Positions 8,278 to 16,492 are shown, counted from the stretch's first letter. The stretch is DNA of 33,827 nt from JACOTV01 sp964445135 (GCA_964445135.1 CAYUJW010000006.1:1-33827); one strand, 5' to 3'. The notes: generated by a model not told the origin, from the sequence alone. Numbers and translations are program-made.

Positions 8278-8868
8278 ATGATTGTCCCCATGAAAACAGC
8301 AGTAACCTCAATTATTTATGAGTTCATCTGTATTGTGCGTCACTTATTTGGGCTCATTTTTACCCCCTACTACACAATGCGAAGCATAGCGCTTCGCCCA
8401 AGTCTGGCACAGGCAGCTGTAATTTGGACCATTGCAATAGTATATTTGGGCAGTCTACATGCATCTCGAGTGTGGTTTTTTATGTTGCAAATGGGCGTGC
8501 TTTGCACATATTTTTACCTTGCGACCAGGTTTTTTAAAAATCCAGCTTCAGCATCGCGTGTTGCGGTATTATTTTCATACACATTGTGGCCCACAATTGT
8601 CTGGTTTTTCACCAATCGTGCGATTTATCATGTGCTTCCACCACCTCGAACAACAAGCACATTGGGCATTGGGTTTAGCATATTCTTCATCAGCTTTTCA
8701 ATCTCGATCTTGATCTGGAAAATGATTCTCTTTTATTTGGCCGCTCGCTACAGCCTCAAACAGCATTTTTGGAAAGTTGTGTATACTATAGTGCTTTATA
8801 TGCCCATCGCAATCGCGTTGACGTATATTGGCTACGTGTTAAAGATTTCACGCATCCCATTTTTATAA
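8278..8868 (+). CDS. Multi-pass membrane protein (Yip1-like), 196 aa
   Basis: About five hydrophobic helices span the protein, with a conserved-looking YYTMRSIALRPSLAQA segment between the first two and a short Pro-rich loop (HVLPPPRTT) later. The layout resembles Yip1-type integral membrane proteins, which occur widely with unknown roles. A second ATG at 8290 is equally possible as the start. It follows the candidate anti-sigma gene by 15 bases and probably belongs to the same transcript. Confidence 0.6.
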   Translation: MIVPMKTAVTSIIYEFICIVRHLFGLIFTPYYTMRSIALRPSLAQAAVIWTIAIVYLGSLHASRVWFFMLQMGVLCTYFYLATRFFKNPASASRVAVLFSYTLWPTIVWFFTNRAIYHVLPPPRTTSTLGIGFSIFFISFSISILIWKMILFYLAARYSLKQHFWKVVYTIVLYMPIAIALTYIGYVLKISRIPFL

Positions 8869-8919
8869 TTTTTTGTAACTTGTGCGAATGATTTTATTAA
8901 TATTTTCGACTCATTATCT

Positions 8920-10041
8920 ATGAAACTTTCAGAATATAAAAACGCCAAAGATCGACGAGGCGCTTTAGAAAAAGAAATTAAAAAGTCCCTTCCTCACATG
9001 GCGCAAGCCTTGGTTGATGACGAGCGTTTGATTCATTGTGAAAACCTCATTGGGGCAACATCAATTCCGGTCGGCGTTGCAGGACCCGTTGATGTGGTCG
9101 GCGAGGATATGCATGGTGCATATTACGTTCCACTAGCTACCACGGAAGGCGCATTGGTGGCATCGGTCAATCGTGGATGCCGTGCACTCAATGAAGTAGG
9201 CGGCGCACGGACATATACGTATCAAACAGGAACAACGCGCGGCCCAGTTTTTTTGACAAAGTCAGTAGATGACGGACAACGATTAATGTTGTGGATTGAA
9301 GAGCATTTAGATTCGCTTATTGAGATAGCGCAAAGCACCTCTTCACACTTGACACTTATTAACATAGAGGCCAAATTAATCGGCACTTATGTATTTTTGC
9401 GCCTATACTACGACACACAGGAAGCCATGGGTATGAATATGGTGACGATTGCAACAACTGCCCTTGTTGAGCATGTTGGACGTGAGACAAATACACAGTG
9501 CATTGCGGTGGCTGGGAATTTTGATGTTGATAAAAAAGCGGCCTGGCTCAATAGCGTATATGGTCGTGGTCATCAAGTGTGGGCAGATGTCGTGCTGACT
9601 GAACAGGTGGTGAAAAACACCCTCAAAACGACTATTCCAAAGCTTTTTGACACATGGCTTGCAAAGTGTATGATAGGCTCTGCCATTTCAGGCTCGATGA
9701 GCTACAATGCACATTTTGCCAACGTGATTGCAGCTGTCTTTTGTGCCACCGGACAAGACTTAGCACATGTTGTTGAAGGATCGTTGGGGATCACAACCAT
9801 GCGTGTCATTGACGATCGTCACATTTACGCATCTGTTTATTTGCCAAGCGTTATGTCTGGCTTGGTCGGTGGAGCCACAAATTTGGCTACAAAGCAAGAG
9901 GCGATATCAATCATGGATGTTTCCAACGTTGCAGAATTTTCCCAGGTAATTGGAGCAGCCGTATTGGCTGGCGAAATATCGCTCTTGGCATCGCTTTCTG
10001 AAGGAAGTCTCAGTCGCGCCCACGAAAAATTAGGACGATAA
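8920..10041 (+). CDS. hmgA: Hydroxymethylglutaryl-CoA reductase, class I
   Basis: 373 residues, soluble and lacking the membrane domain of eukaryotic enzymes. It reduces HMG-CoA to mevalonate with NADPH, the committed step of the pathway. Visible motifs are ENLIGATSIPVGVAGP, TTEGALVASVNRG (catalytic Glu76), DKKAAWLN (Lys205), GQDLAHVVEGS (Asp280) and a C-terminal His368 in SRAHEKLGR, so all four catalytic residues are present. The usual DAMGMN motif reads EAMGMN (Glu168), a conservative change in the cofactor-binding region. First gene of the mevalonate cluster; the next gene follows after 27 bases. No Shine-Dalgarno sequence is visible. Confidence 0.96.
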   Translation: MKLSEYKNAKDRRGALEKEIKKSLPHMAQALVDDERLIHCENLIGATSIPVGVAGPVDVVGEDMHGAYYVPLATTEGALVASVNRGCRALNEVGGARTYTYQTGTTRGPVFLTKSVDDGQRLMLWIEEHLDSLIEIAQSTSSHLTLINIEAKLIGTYVFLRLYYDTQEAMGMNMVTIATTALVEHVGRETNTQCIAVAGNFDVDKKAAWLNSVYGRGHQVWADVVLTEQVVKNTLKTTIPKLFDTWLAKCMIGSAISGSMSYNAHFANVIAAVFCATGQDLAHVVEGSLGITTMRVIDDRHIYASVYLPSVMSGLVGGATNLATKQEAISIMDVSNVAEFSQVIGAAVLAGEISLLASLSEGSLSRAHEKLGR

Positions 10042-10068
10042 TCGTTTGGGAACCTAAATCAATACACT

Positions 10069-11094
10069 ATGGTAGGAATTGTTGCTTATGGATATTATGT
10101 TCCCGCATATCGCATTACAACGAGCGAAATTGCTCGTGTGTGGGGAAAAACAGGTGATACTATTCAGTCATCGCTTGCTGTCGCTCAAAAAGCAGTAGCT
10201 GGCGTTGATGAAGATGCGTTGACCATGGCATACGAAGCAAGTGCACAGGCCATATCAGTGGGCCATGTAGCGACTGATGATATTGGTGTGGTATTTGTTG
10301 GATCAGAATCTCATCCATATTCAGTCAACCCAACATCCACCATCCTTGGCGAATTTTTGGGTATTCCAAATCAGTATTTGGCATTTGATACTCAGTTTGC
10401 TTGTAAGGCAGCTACCGGAGCTATGATGGCGGCTGCTGGACTCGTGAAGAGTGGATTTTCTAAAAATGCCCTTATTTGTGCCTCAGACAAAGCAACGGGT
10501 AAGCCACATGATGCGTTAGAATACACGGCCGCCTCAGGCGCTGTGGCAGTTGTTTTGGGAAGTGAAAATGTCGCCCTTGAGATTGTTGATATGCTCTCTT
10601 ATTCATCAGATACCCCAGATTTTTGGCGTCGTGAGGGTATTCGATATCCCTCGCATGGCGGGCGATTTACCGGCAAACCTTCGTACTTTGCGCACGTGAC
10701 AAGCGCCACCGAGAAGCTTCTTGAAAAGACAGGGCATAGCCCAGCGGACTTTGCGCACGCAGTGTTTCATATGCCCAATGGTAAATTTCCGGCGCAAGCA
10801 GCGCAAGCCTTGGGCTTTTCTCAGGCGCAGGTTGAGCGCTCACTTGTGGTGTCATCGCTTGGAAATTCCTACACCGCCTCGGCACTTATGGGTTTAGTAA
10901 ATGTATTAAATGAAGTTCGCCCTGGTGAGTTGATTTACTTCTGTTCTTATGGATCAGGAGCGGGAAGTGATGCGTATATATTTCGTGCCACGGAACATAT
11001 TGATCGAGTGAGAGTTGACTTTACGGCAACTCGCGAAAAGACAACGACGATTTCATATCCTGAATATTTAAAGCGAATGGGAACAATCGGCTAG
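10069..11094 (+). CDS. Archaeal-type hydroxymethylglutaryl-CoA synthase
   Basis: 341 residues, the size of archaeal HMG-CoA synthases (bacterial and eukaryotic forms are longer). It condenses acetyl-CoA with acetoacetyl-CoA to HMG-CoA. The nucleophile is Cys112 in QFACKAATGAM; Glu80 in GSESHPYSVNPT and His234 in FHMPNGKFP complete the active site. In archaea this enzyme forms a complex with a thiolase and a DUF35 protein that channels acetoacetyl-CoA. The same three genes are consecutive here, supporting the archaeal type and an intact complex. The thiolase begins 18 bases after its stop. Confidence 0.95.
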   Translation: MVGIVAYGYYVPAYRITTSEIARVWGKTGDTIQSSLAVAQKAVAGVDEDALTMAYEASAQAISVGHVATDDIGVVFVGSESHPYSVNPTSTILGEFLGIPNQYLAFDTQFACKAATGAMMAAAGLVKSGFSKNALICASDKATGKPHDALEYTAASGAVAVVLGSENVALEIVDMLSYSSDTPDFWRREGIRYPSHGGRFTGKPSYFAHVTSATEKLLEKTGHSPADFAHAVFHMPNGKFPAQAAQALGFSQAQVERSLVVSSLGNSYTASALMGLVNVLNEVRPGELIYFCSYGSGAGSDAYIFRATEHIDRVRVDFTATREKTTTISYPEYLKRMGTIG

Positions 11095-11112
11095 GGCATA
11101 TAAACAAACACT

Positions 11113-12237
11113 ATGAAACCAACAATTATTGGATACTACACTACTCGCTTTGGTGAGCTATGGGATTTATCATTGACCGACTTGCTGCGAGAAGCATCAT
11201 TTGGCGCCTTAGAGTCAGCTGGAATTGAAAAGACTGAGCTTGATGCGGTGGTTGTGTCAAACATGCTTTCTGGAATTTTGGAAAACAATTTGCATATGAG
11301 TTCAAAAATGGCGGAGATTTTGGACCTACACATTCCAATGTATCGGGTAGAGGCCGCGTGCGCCTCTGGCGCAATGGCTGTACAAGTGGCATGTCAATAC
11401 GTGGCAGCGCGCCCGGGAAGTACCGTGTTGGTTGTAGGTGCTGAAAAGATGAATGACTATGCGCCAGAACAGGTGTCGACTGCGCTTACGGCGGCCGCCT
11501 CCGGTGAGGAGCAAGAATCGGGACTCACATTCCCTGGACTCTATGGCATGATGGCGCGAGCATATCTTGAGCAGTATCATTTCGAAGAATCCGTGCTTGC
11601 ACATCCCTCATTTCAANNNNNNNNNNNTGCGCATTTTCAACGCCCCGTAAGCCTTGAGGCAATTTCAAAAAGTGCGCTCGTTGCCGACCCCCTTCGCGTA
11701 CTGCACTCATCTCCCATATCAGACGGTGCAGCTGCTGTGATTATCACCTCAAAACCAGTCAAACAGGGAGCAACAATTGCCGCCTGTGAAGTGGCAACAG
11801 ACTCGATATCTTTGAAACATAGAAAAAGCTTGGTATCAATTGAGGCAACCCAAATTGCCGCACGCCTGGCATTTGAGCAAGCTGGTCTGACACGATCTGA
11901 CATTCATGTTGCCGAGGTTCATGATTGTTTTGCAAATGCACAGTTGATGGCGATGGAGGACTTGGGCTTTTGGAGCACGGGCACTGCTGGTTCGCGTATC
12001 GTTGAACATGAAACAATGATTGGAAATGGCGGATCTTTGATTGTGAACCCATCAGGCGGCCTCAAAGCGGCAGGTCATCCGGTTGGTGCAACGGGCATCA
12101 AGCAAGTTGGAGAAATATATCTGCAGCTCATGAATAAAGCGGGAAAGCGCCAGGTACGCAATGCCCAAGCGGGCTTGGCACATAATGTTGGTGGATCAGG
12201 TGGAACAGCAGTCGTTACTATTTTAGTGAATCAGTAA
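11113..12237 (+). CDS. Acetyl-CoA acetyltransferase (archaeal/SCP2-type thiolase), interrupted by a small gap
   Basis: It makes acetoacetyl-CoA from two acetyl-CoA. Cys83 in EAACASGAMAVQ is the acyl-carrying nucleophile; HDCFANAQ, GGLKAAGHPVGATG and C-terminal HNVGGSGG are the other thiolase signatures of the SCP2/archaeal branch. Eleven N at 11617-11627 fall between LAHPSFQ and AHFQRPVS. Relatives carry about 14 residues between these points, including a KNH motif, whereas here only eight fit. The gap is therefore probably underestimated by about 18 bases, or the sequence beside it is unreliable. The frame is kept on both sides, so I treat it as one intact gene with an assembly defect. Confidence 0.92.
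   Translation: MKPTIIGYYTTRFGELWDLSLTDLLREASFGALESAGIEKTELDAVVVSNMLSGILENNLHMSSKMAEILDLHIPMYRVEAACASGAMAVQVACQYVAARPGSTVLVVGAEKMNDYAPEQVSTALTAAASGEEQESGLTFPGLYGMMARAYLEQYHFEESVLAHPSFQXXXXAHFQRPVSLEAISKSALVADPLRVLHSSPISDGAAAVIITSKPVKQGATIAACEVATDSISLKHRKSLVSIEATQIAARLAFEQAGLTRSDIHVAEVHDCFANAQLMAMEDLGFWSTGTAGSRIVEHETMIGNGGSLIVNPSGGLKAAGHPVGATGIKQVGEIYLQLMNKAGKRQVRNAQAGLAHNVGGSGGTAVVTILVNQ
11617..11627. other. Assembly gap (11 N) within the thiolase gene
   Basis: Eleven unknown bases. The reading frame happens to continue, but the family alignment suggests that roughly six residues more than the gap allows are missing here. The residues just before the gap (PSFQ) do not look like the family consensus and may be erroneous. 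Confidence 0.95.
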
Positions 12238-12313
12238 ATGTATAAATGTGAATATGCAAAGACTCATTTGTTTAGATAGTTATTTTCACATTTACAAATT
12301 TACATATTTTCAC
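12235..12313. repeat. Inverted pair of octamer arrays before the DUF35 gene
   Basis: Left array: TAAATGTA, TAAATGTG, AATATG (12235-12256). Right array: ATTTACAA, ATTTACAT, ATTTTCAC (12290-12313), ending seven bases before the ATG at 12321. AAATGTGAA (12244-12252) and TTCACATTT (12285-12293) are exact inverted copies, so the RNA could form a hairpin between the thiolase and DUF35 genes. The period is 8 bases. Confidence 0.7.
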
Positions 12314-12320
12314 ATCAATT

Positions 12321-12617
12321 ATGATTAGTCCTGTCAAAATTTGGAGAAGGCAAAAGAAAGTACGTGAACTTTTGGGGCGAACGGCCCAAGTATTGACATA
12401 CACGAATGTTGTCGTCCCGCCACTTGCCCAAAAGTCGTTTGCGCCATACGTGGTTGTCCTGGTTGAGTTTGAAGACAAGACGAGGGCAGTCGGTCAATTG
12501 GTTGATACCCACGAAATTAAAATTGGCGATACTGTTGTCTCGATTTTGCGCAAGGTGCGGGAGCCAAGCGATGATGGAGTTATTGCATACGGTGTGAAAT
12601 TCAAGAAAATTCCATAA
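12321..12617 (+). CDS. DUF35 OB-fold protein lacking the zinc ribbon
   Basis: 98 residues. The C-terminal OB-fold half matches DUF35 (APYVVVLVEFED, VGQLVDTHEIKIGDTV, YGVKFKKIP). In archaea this protein bridges thiolase and HMG-CoA synthase and helps form a common CoA-binding site. Typical members have about 130-150 residues with an N-terminal zinc ribbon containing four Cys; here the short helix (VKIWRRQKKVRE) runs directly into the OB fold and the protein contains no cysteine. It sits third in the thiolase/synthase/DUF35 set and overlaps the mevalonate kinase start by one base (TAATG). Confidence 0.88.
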   Translation: MISPVKIWRRQKKVRELLGRTAQVLTYTNVVVPPLAQKSFAPYVVVLVEFEDKTRAVGQLVDTHEIKIGDTVVSILRKVREPSDDGVIAYGVKFKKIP

Positions 12618-13630
12618 TGCATACCCCACCTACGAAGAAGCAACCAGCTACACAACATGCAAAGCGTGGTGGGAGAGGTGCTACATCAAGAAGCGCAGTT
12701 TCATATAGTGCACCAGCCAAGATCATATTGTGTGGTGAACATGCTGTCGTATATGGAAAGCCTGCACTTATTTGCGCACTCGATCTTCGTCTTACTGTTT
12801 CTATCACTCCAAGTTCAAACACTTACGCTGATGATCAACTCAAGTATGTTGCAACAAAAGTAATCGAATATTTGACGCGAAAAAATATTCCCCTCACCTC
12901 AGTTGGTGGATATCGCGCGTCAATTCGCTCACAAATTCCAAGCGGCAGAAATTTAGGTTCATCTGCAGCATTTTCCGTGGCCGCAGCCGCTGCATTTTTG
13001 CATTTTTATACCGGTGTTGAGTCTGGCCGCGAGATGATCAATGCTGTCGCATACGAAGTCGAAAAGCGCTTTCATGGCAATCCCTCTGGCGCAGACAATA
13101 GCACAAGTTGTTTTGGTGGACTTATCTACTATCGCAAAGAATTTGAATTTCTCAAGCACATTTCTGCTCTTAATGCTAAACTGCCTCAAATATTTGTTGA
13201 CCACTTGTTTATTGTTCAAACTGGCAAGCCAAAAGAATCAACAGCCGACATGGTGGCCGCGGTCGGTCGTGCATATAACGAAGATCCGACGCGCATTGAA
13301 GGGGCGATGAACTTGATTGAAAAGGCGACAAAAAAAATGACGCTTGCGGTAACCGGGGAAAATGCTGATATGTGCCGGGATGCAATTGTTGAAAATGAAG
13401 CCCAGCTTGAGGTGCTAGGTGTGGTTTCGCAGCGTACCAAAATGCTCCTTGCACAGCTTGCGCCATATGGTGTTGGAAAGGTGACGGGTGGTGGAGGGCG
13501 CGCGGCTGGATCGGGAAATGTGCTGTTTTTCGCATACGAGCCGCTGGTTGCTGCGCAATATTTTGACAAAAATAACATTTCATATCTGCGCTTTGTACAA
13601 GATTATCAAGGTGTGAAAAAAGAATCATGA
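12617..13630 (+). CDS. mvk: Mevalonate kinase (GHMP family)
   Basis: 337 residues. It phosphorylates mevalonate with ATP. Motifs: APAKIILCGEHAVVYG (about residues 35-50), the ATP-binding PSGRNLGSSAAFSVA (about 112-126), GNPSGADNSTSCFGG, and a C-terminal GHMP motif reading VTGGGGRAAGSGN, slightly expanded relative to the usual GxGGGG form. The first ~30 residues are a basic, low-complexity extension (TPPTKKQPATQ, KRGGRG) not found in relatives; no better start codon exists closer to the domain. It overlaps the DUF35 stop by one base and the next kinase by four, so the three are translationally coupled. Confidence 0.9.
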   Translation: MHTPPTKKQPATQHAKRGGRGATSRSAVSYSAPAKIILCGEHAVVYGKPALICALDLRLTVSITPSSNTYADDQLKYVATKVIEYLTRKNIPLTSVGGYRASIRSQIPSGRNLGSSAAFSVAAAAAFLHFYTGVESGREMINAVAYEVEKRFHGNPSGADNSTSCFGGLIYYRKEFEFLKHISALNAKLPQIFVDHLFIVQTGKPKESTADMVAAVGRAYNEDPTRIEGAMNLIEKATKKMTLAVTGENADMCRDAIVENEAQLEVLGVVSQRTKMLLAQLAPYGVGKVTGGGGRAAGSGNVLFFAYEPLVAAQYFDKNNISYLRFVQDYQGVKKES

Positions 13631-14610
13631 ATACAATCACCGTATCGGCGCCAGGAAAACTCATGTTATTCGGTGATCACGCAGTCGTGTATGGCAATCC
13701 CTGCTTGGTCACGGCAGTTGATCAGCGAATGTATGCGACTGTCACTTTGCTTGATGAGCCAGTTTTTCAGCTTGAAGCTCCTGAGGCGGGCGTTTCAGAC
13801 TATTGCAAATCTATGGATGCGCTGGGGGATGGAAACATACCTCAAGGTGCACGATTTGTTGAGGGCGCAATACGCAACATGCTGGCAACCTGCAAAGAGC
13901 AATTGCCAGCGCACGTTGGTGTAAAGGTGGCAACTCGCAGCGAATTTTCAAGCAAGTTCGGGTTTGGTTCATCTTCTGCTTCAACAGTCTGTGTCATTAA
14001 AGCATTATCTGAGCTTTGCAACTTGCAGCTTTCAAACAAGCAGCTCTTTGACATTGCATATAAAACGGTACTTGATATACAAGGCGCAGGGAGTGGGTTT
14101 GATACGGCAGCCGCGATATATGGCGGAACTATCTATTTTGTTGCAGGCGGTCGGGTAATTGAGCCAATCACAATAAACTCTTTGCCACTGATTGTTGGTT
14201 ACTCTGGCATAAAAGGAGATACGGCAACGCTTATTTCGCAGGTGGCCGCCAAAAGAAACGAGAATATGAAGATGTTTGAGGAGCTTTTTCACATAAGCAC
14301 GGGCCTGGTTGAGCGAGCAAAAGGAGCGCTCCAGCGGGATGATTTAGAGTCAGTTGGCCACTTATTTAAGTCAGGCGAAGAATTGATGTTTCAGTATGGG
14401 GTTGAAATAGAAAAACTTAAAAATATGATACATGCGGCGCTTACTGCTGGTGCGTGGGGCGCGAAGATGAGTGGGGCCGGTGGAGGAGACTGCATGATCG
14501 CTCTTGCCCCACCAGCCAAAAGGTCGAGTGTTGAGGCGGCAATGAAAGAGGCAGGAGGCGAGGTTATCCATTTGGCAACTCATGAGCAGGGCGCGCGAGT
14601 TGAGCAGTAA
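13627..14610 (+). CDS. Second GHMP kinase, probable phosphomevalonate kinase
   Basis: 327 residues. Motifs: SAPGKLMLFGDHAVVYG (about 7-23), FGFGSSSASTV (ATP loop, about 114-124), GAGSGFDTAAAIYGG and KMSGAGGGDCMIAL (GHMP motif 3). The first motif resembles mevalonate kinase, but GSGFDTAA with the following Gly-Gly resembles phosphomevalonate kinases. Because a better mevalonate kinase lies directly upstream, phosphomevalonate kinase is the more economical role: ATP-dependent conversion of 5-phosphomevalonate to 5-diphosphomevalonate. The roles of the two could be swapped, and a different sugar or acid substrate cannot be excluded. It overlaps the upstream gene by ATGA. Confidence 0.78.
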   Translation: MNTITVSAPGKLMLFGDHAVVYGNPCLVTAVDQRMYATVTLLDEPVFQLEAPEAGVSDYCKSMDALGDGNIPQGARFVEGAIRNMLATCKEQLPAHVGVKVATRSEFSSKFGFGSSSASTVCVIKALSELCNLQLSNKQLFDIAYKTVLDIQGAGSGFDTAAAIYGGTIYFVAGGRVIEPITINSLPLIVGYSGIKGDTATLISQVAAKRNENMKMFEELFHISTGLVERAKGALQRDDLESVGHLFKSGEELMFQYGVEIEKLKNMIHAALTAGAWGAKMSGAGGGDCMIALAPPAKRSSVEAAMKEAGGEVIHLATHEQGARVEQ

Positions 14611-14660
14611 TTGTCGCCCCCTCATGCTAGACTGAATACTTCATTTTTCAATAAAACTAT

Positions 14661-15515
14661 ATGATTAAAGCAATTGTTTTGGATGTTGATGGCGTTGTCG
14701 TTGGGCCGCGTAGCGATCAGTATCCACATCCAACTCGGCGATTAACAGGCATATTGCAGGACATACGACAAAGGGGTATTTCTGTTTCACTTCTGTCTGG
14801 AAAAACATCATTTATCATTGGTGAGACAATAAGGCATATTGGTCTTTCTGGCCTTCATGTTGCTGATTCAGGGGCAGTTGTATTTGATGCGATGCGCGAT
14901 ATGTCGGTTTTTGAAAATACCATTGAGCCCAGCGCCCTTAAGCAGCTGATTCGCGCGTTTGCCGATACTGATATTAATCTTCATGCGTTTTCACGTCGCG
15001 ACTATGTGCAACTGAGACCATTTGAGCCAGCTTTTAATGCGCGATACATCAATCTCATTGGGCGCCCGCCCGCAGACATGGCGCTTGACTCCTTTATTGC
15101 CAGCCAACCAACATTGAAGCTCAATATTTACGCATTTAATCCTACGCAAAAACAGCAGATAGATGAGATTCTGGCTCAGTTTTGTGAGCAAGATTTTCAT
15201 ATCAACCCATGGAGTCTGAATCCGGGTGCTGCCGGAGTCTCAATTCGCAATGTGACGGCAAGTGGAGTTTCCAAGCACTCTGGCTTCACCAAGCTACTTG
15301 AGCACCGTGGAGTTGAGGCGCATGAGGTATTAGGGGTTGGTGACACGCTTCACGATTGGGACTTTATTGAACACTGTGGCTACAAGGGCGTGATGAGCAA
15401 CGCAACTGATGAGCTAAAAGAAAAGTATAATTTAGAAGCACCAAATCAGCACATGGGAGGGCATGTCGATGACGATGGACTTATTGATATCTTTTCCTAC
15501 TTCAAGTTACTATGA
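14661..15515 (+). CDS. HAD-superfamily (Cof/sucrose-phosphatase-like) hydrolase
   Basis: 284 residues. Motif I is LDVDGVV (nucleophile Asp8, acid/base Asp10), motif II is SLLSGKTS, a C2-type cap follows, and motif IV is GVGDTLHDWDFIEHCG with the Mg-binding Asp pair. This layout belongs to HAD class IIB phosphatases. The substrate is unknown. Its place between two mevalonate-pathway genes and the ATGA overlap with the decarboxylase homologue suggest that it acts on a phosphorylated isoprenoid or pathway intermediate. A 50-base gap precedes it, containing TAGACT, a possible weak -10 box. Confidence 0.85.
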   Translation: MIKAIVLDVDGVVVGPRSDQYPHPTRRLTGILQDIRQRGISVSLLSGKTSFIIGETIRHIGLSGLHVADSGAVVFDAMRDMSVFENTIEPSALKQLIRAFADTDINLHAFSRRDYVQLRPFEPAFNARYINLIGRPPADMALDSFIASQPTLKLNIYAFNPTQKQQIDEILAQFCEQDFHINPWSLNPGAAGVSIRNVTASGVSKHSGFTKLLEHRGVEAHEVLGVGDTLHDWDFIEHCGYKGVMSNATDELKEKYNLEAPNQHMGGHVDDDGLIDIFSYFKLL

Positions 15516-16492
15516 ATAAAGCAACCGCCACAGCCCCCACAAATATCGCATTTATCAAATACTGGGGGAGAAAAGATGAAACGCTTCGTCTTCCTGAAAA
15601 TGGCAGCATCTCGCTTTGTATTTCTGAGCTTATCACAACAACCACCGTCGAATTTCGCGATGAGCTGACGGAAGATGATGTTGTCATAAACGGCACGCGT
15701 CATGAAGGAGAATCAAGTCGCGTCACACTGCATCTGGATCGCATTCGTTCTCAAGCTGGGATTACAACGTTTGCGCGGGTCGCTTCTACAAATTCATTCC
15801 CAACAGCCACCGGGCTTTCATCGTCAGCCTCAGGCTTTGCGGCGCTCACCGTGGCTGCGGCTGCTGCTGCCGGATTGCAACTGAGCGAGAAAGAGCTTTC
15901 GATTTTAGCTCGTCAAGGATCGGGTTCGGCCTGTCGAAGCATTCCTGGCGGTTGGGTTGAGTGGCTAGATGGGAATACTTCAGAGGATTCTTATGCCGTG
16001 AGTTTATACCCCGCTGACTATTGGGACATAGTGGATGTAGTGGCGGTTGTTTCGACTGGACGAAAAGATGTTTCAACGTCAGAAGGGCAAAAACTCATCA
16101 GTACGAGTCCATTTTTTGAGGCTCGCAAAGCTGGTATGAAGCAAAAAATCACAGATATCAAGCAGGCAATTGGCGCACGTGACTTTACTCAGTTTGGGCA
16201 AATAACTGAAGCCGAAGCGCTCAATATGCATGCTGTTATGTTGACTTCAAATCCTGCACTTATCTATTGGACGAGCGGAACGCTTGAGATTATGAAGCTA
16301 TGTTCACTTTGGCGACAAGCAGGGCTTGAGGTTTATTTTACCATCAACACAGGACAAGACATTCACCTTTTGGTACAAAAGAAAGATCAAGATGCGCTGA
16401 TTCAAAAGCTCAAAGAACTCGAATGTGTGCGCGATATATTTGTAAATACTCCCACACACGGCACGCAAATCATAGACTCCCACCTCTTTTAG
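15512..16492 (+). CDS. mvaD: Diphosphomevalonate decarboxylase homologue with altered catalytic residue
   Basis: 326 residues, full length for the family, which converts 5-diphosphomevalonate to isopentenyl diphosphate by phosphorylation and decarboxylation. Recognised by TAPTNIAFIKYWGRKDE, FPTATGLSSSASGFAAL, GSGSACRSIPGGWVEW (Arg142 kept) and KDVSTSEGQ. The catalytic Asp of the family sits in the TMDAGPN motif; here it reads TINTGQD, placing Asn279 at that position. The usual YWGK is YWGRK. Variants of this kind are known in homologues that only phosphorylate (mevalonate 3-kinase type), so decarboxylase activity is not assured. It is the last gene of the plus-strand cluster. Confidence 0.87.
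   Translation: MNKATATAPTNIAFIKYWGRKDETLRLPENGSISLCISELITTTTVEFRDELTEDDVVINGTRHEGESSRVTLHLDRIRSQAGITTFARVASTNSFPTATGLSSSASGFAALTVAAAAAAGLQLSEKELSILARQGSGSACRSIPGGWVEWLDGNTSEDSYAVSLYPADYWDIVDVVAVVSTGRKDVSTSEGQKLISTSPFFEARKAGMKQKITDIKQAIGARDFTQFGQITEAEALNMHAVMLTSNPALIYWTSGTLEIMKLCSLWRQAGLEVYFTINTGQDIHLLVQKKDQDALIQKLKELECVRDIFVNTPTHGTQIIDSHLF

Noticed and set aside
12235..12313. CRISPR-like array or tRNA in the spacers with repeats
   Set aside because: Units are 7-8 bases with no spacers, and no cloverleaf can be drawn; no cas genes are present.
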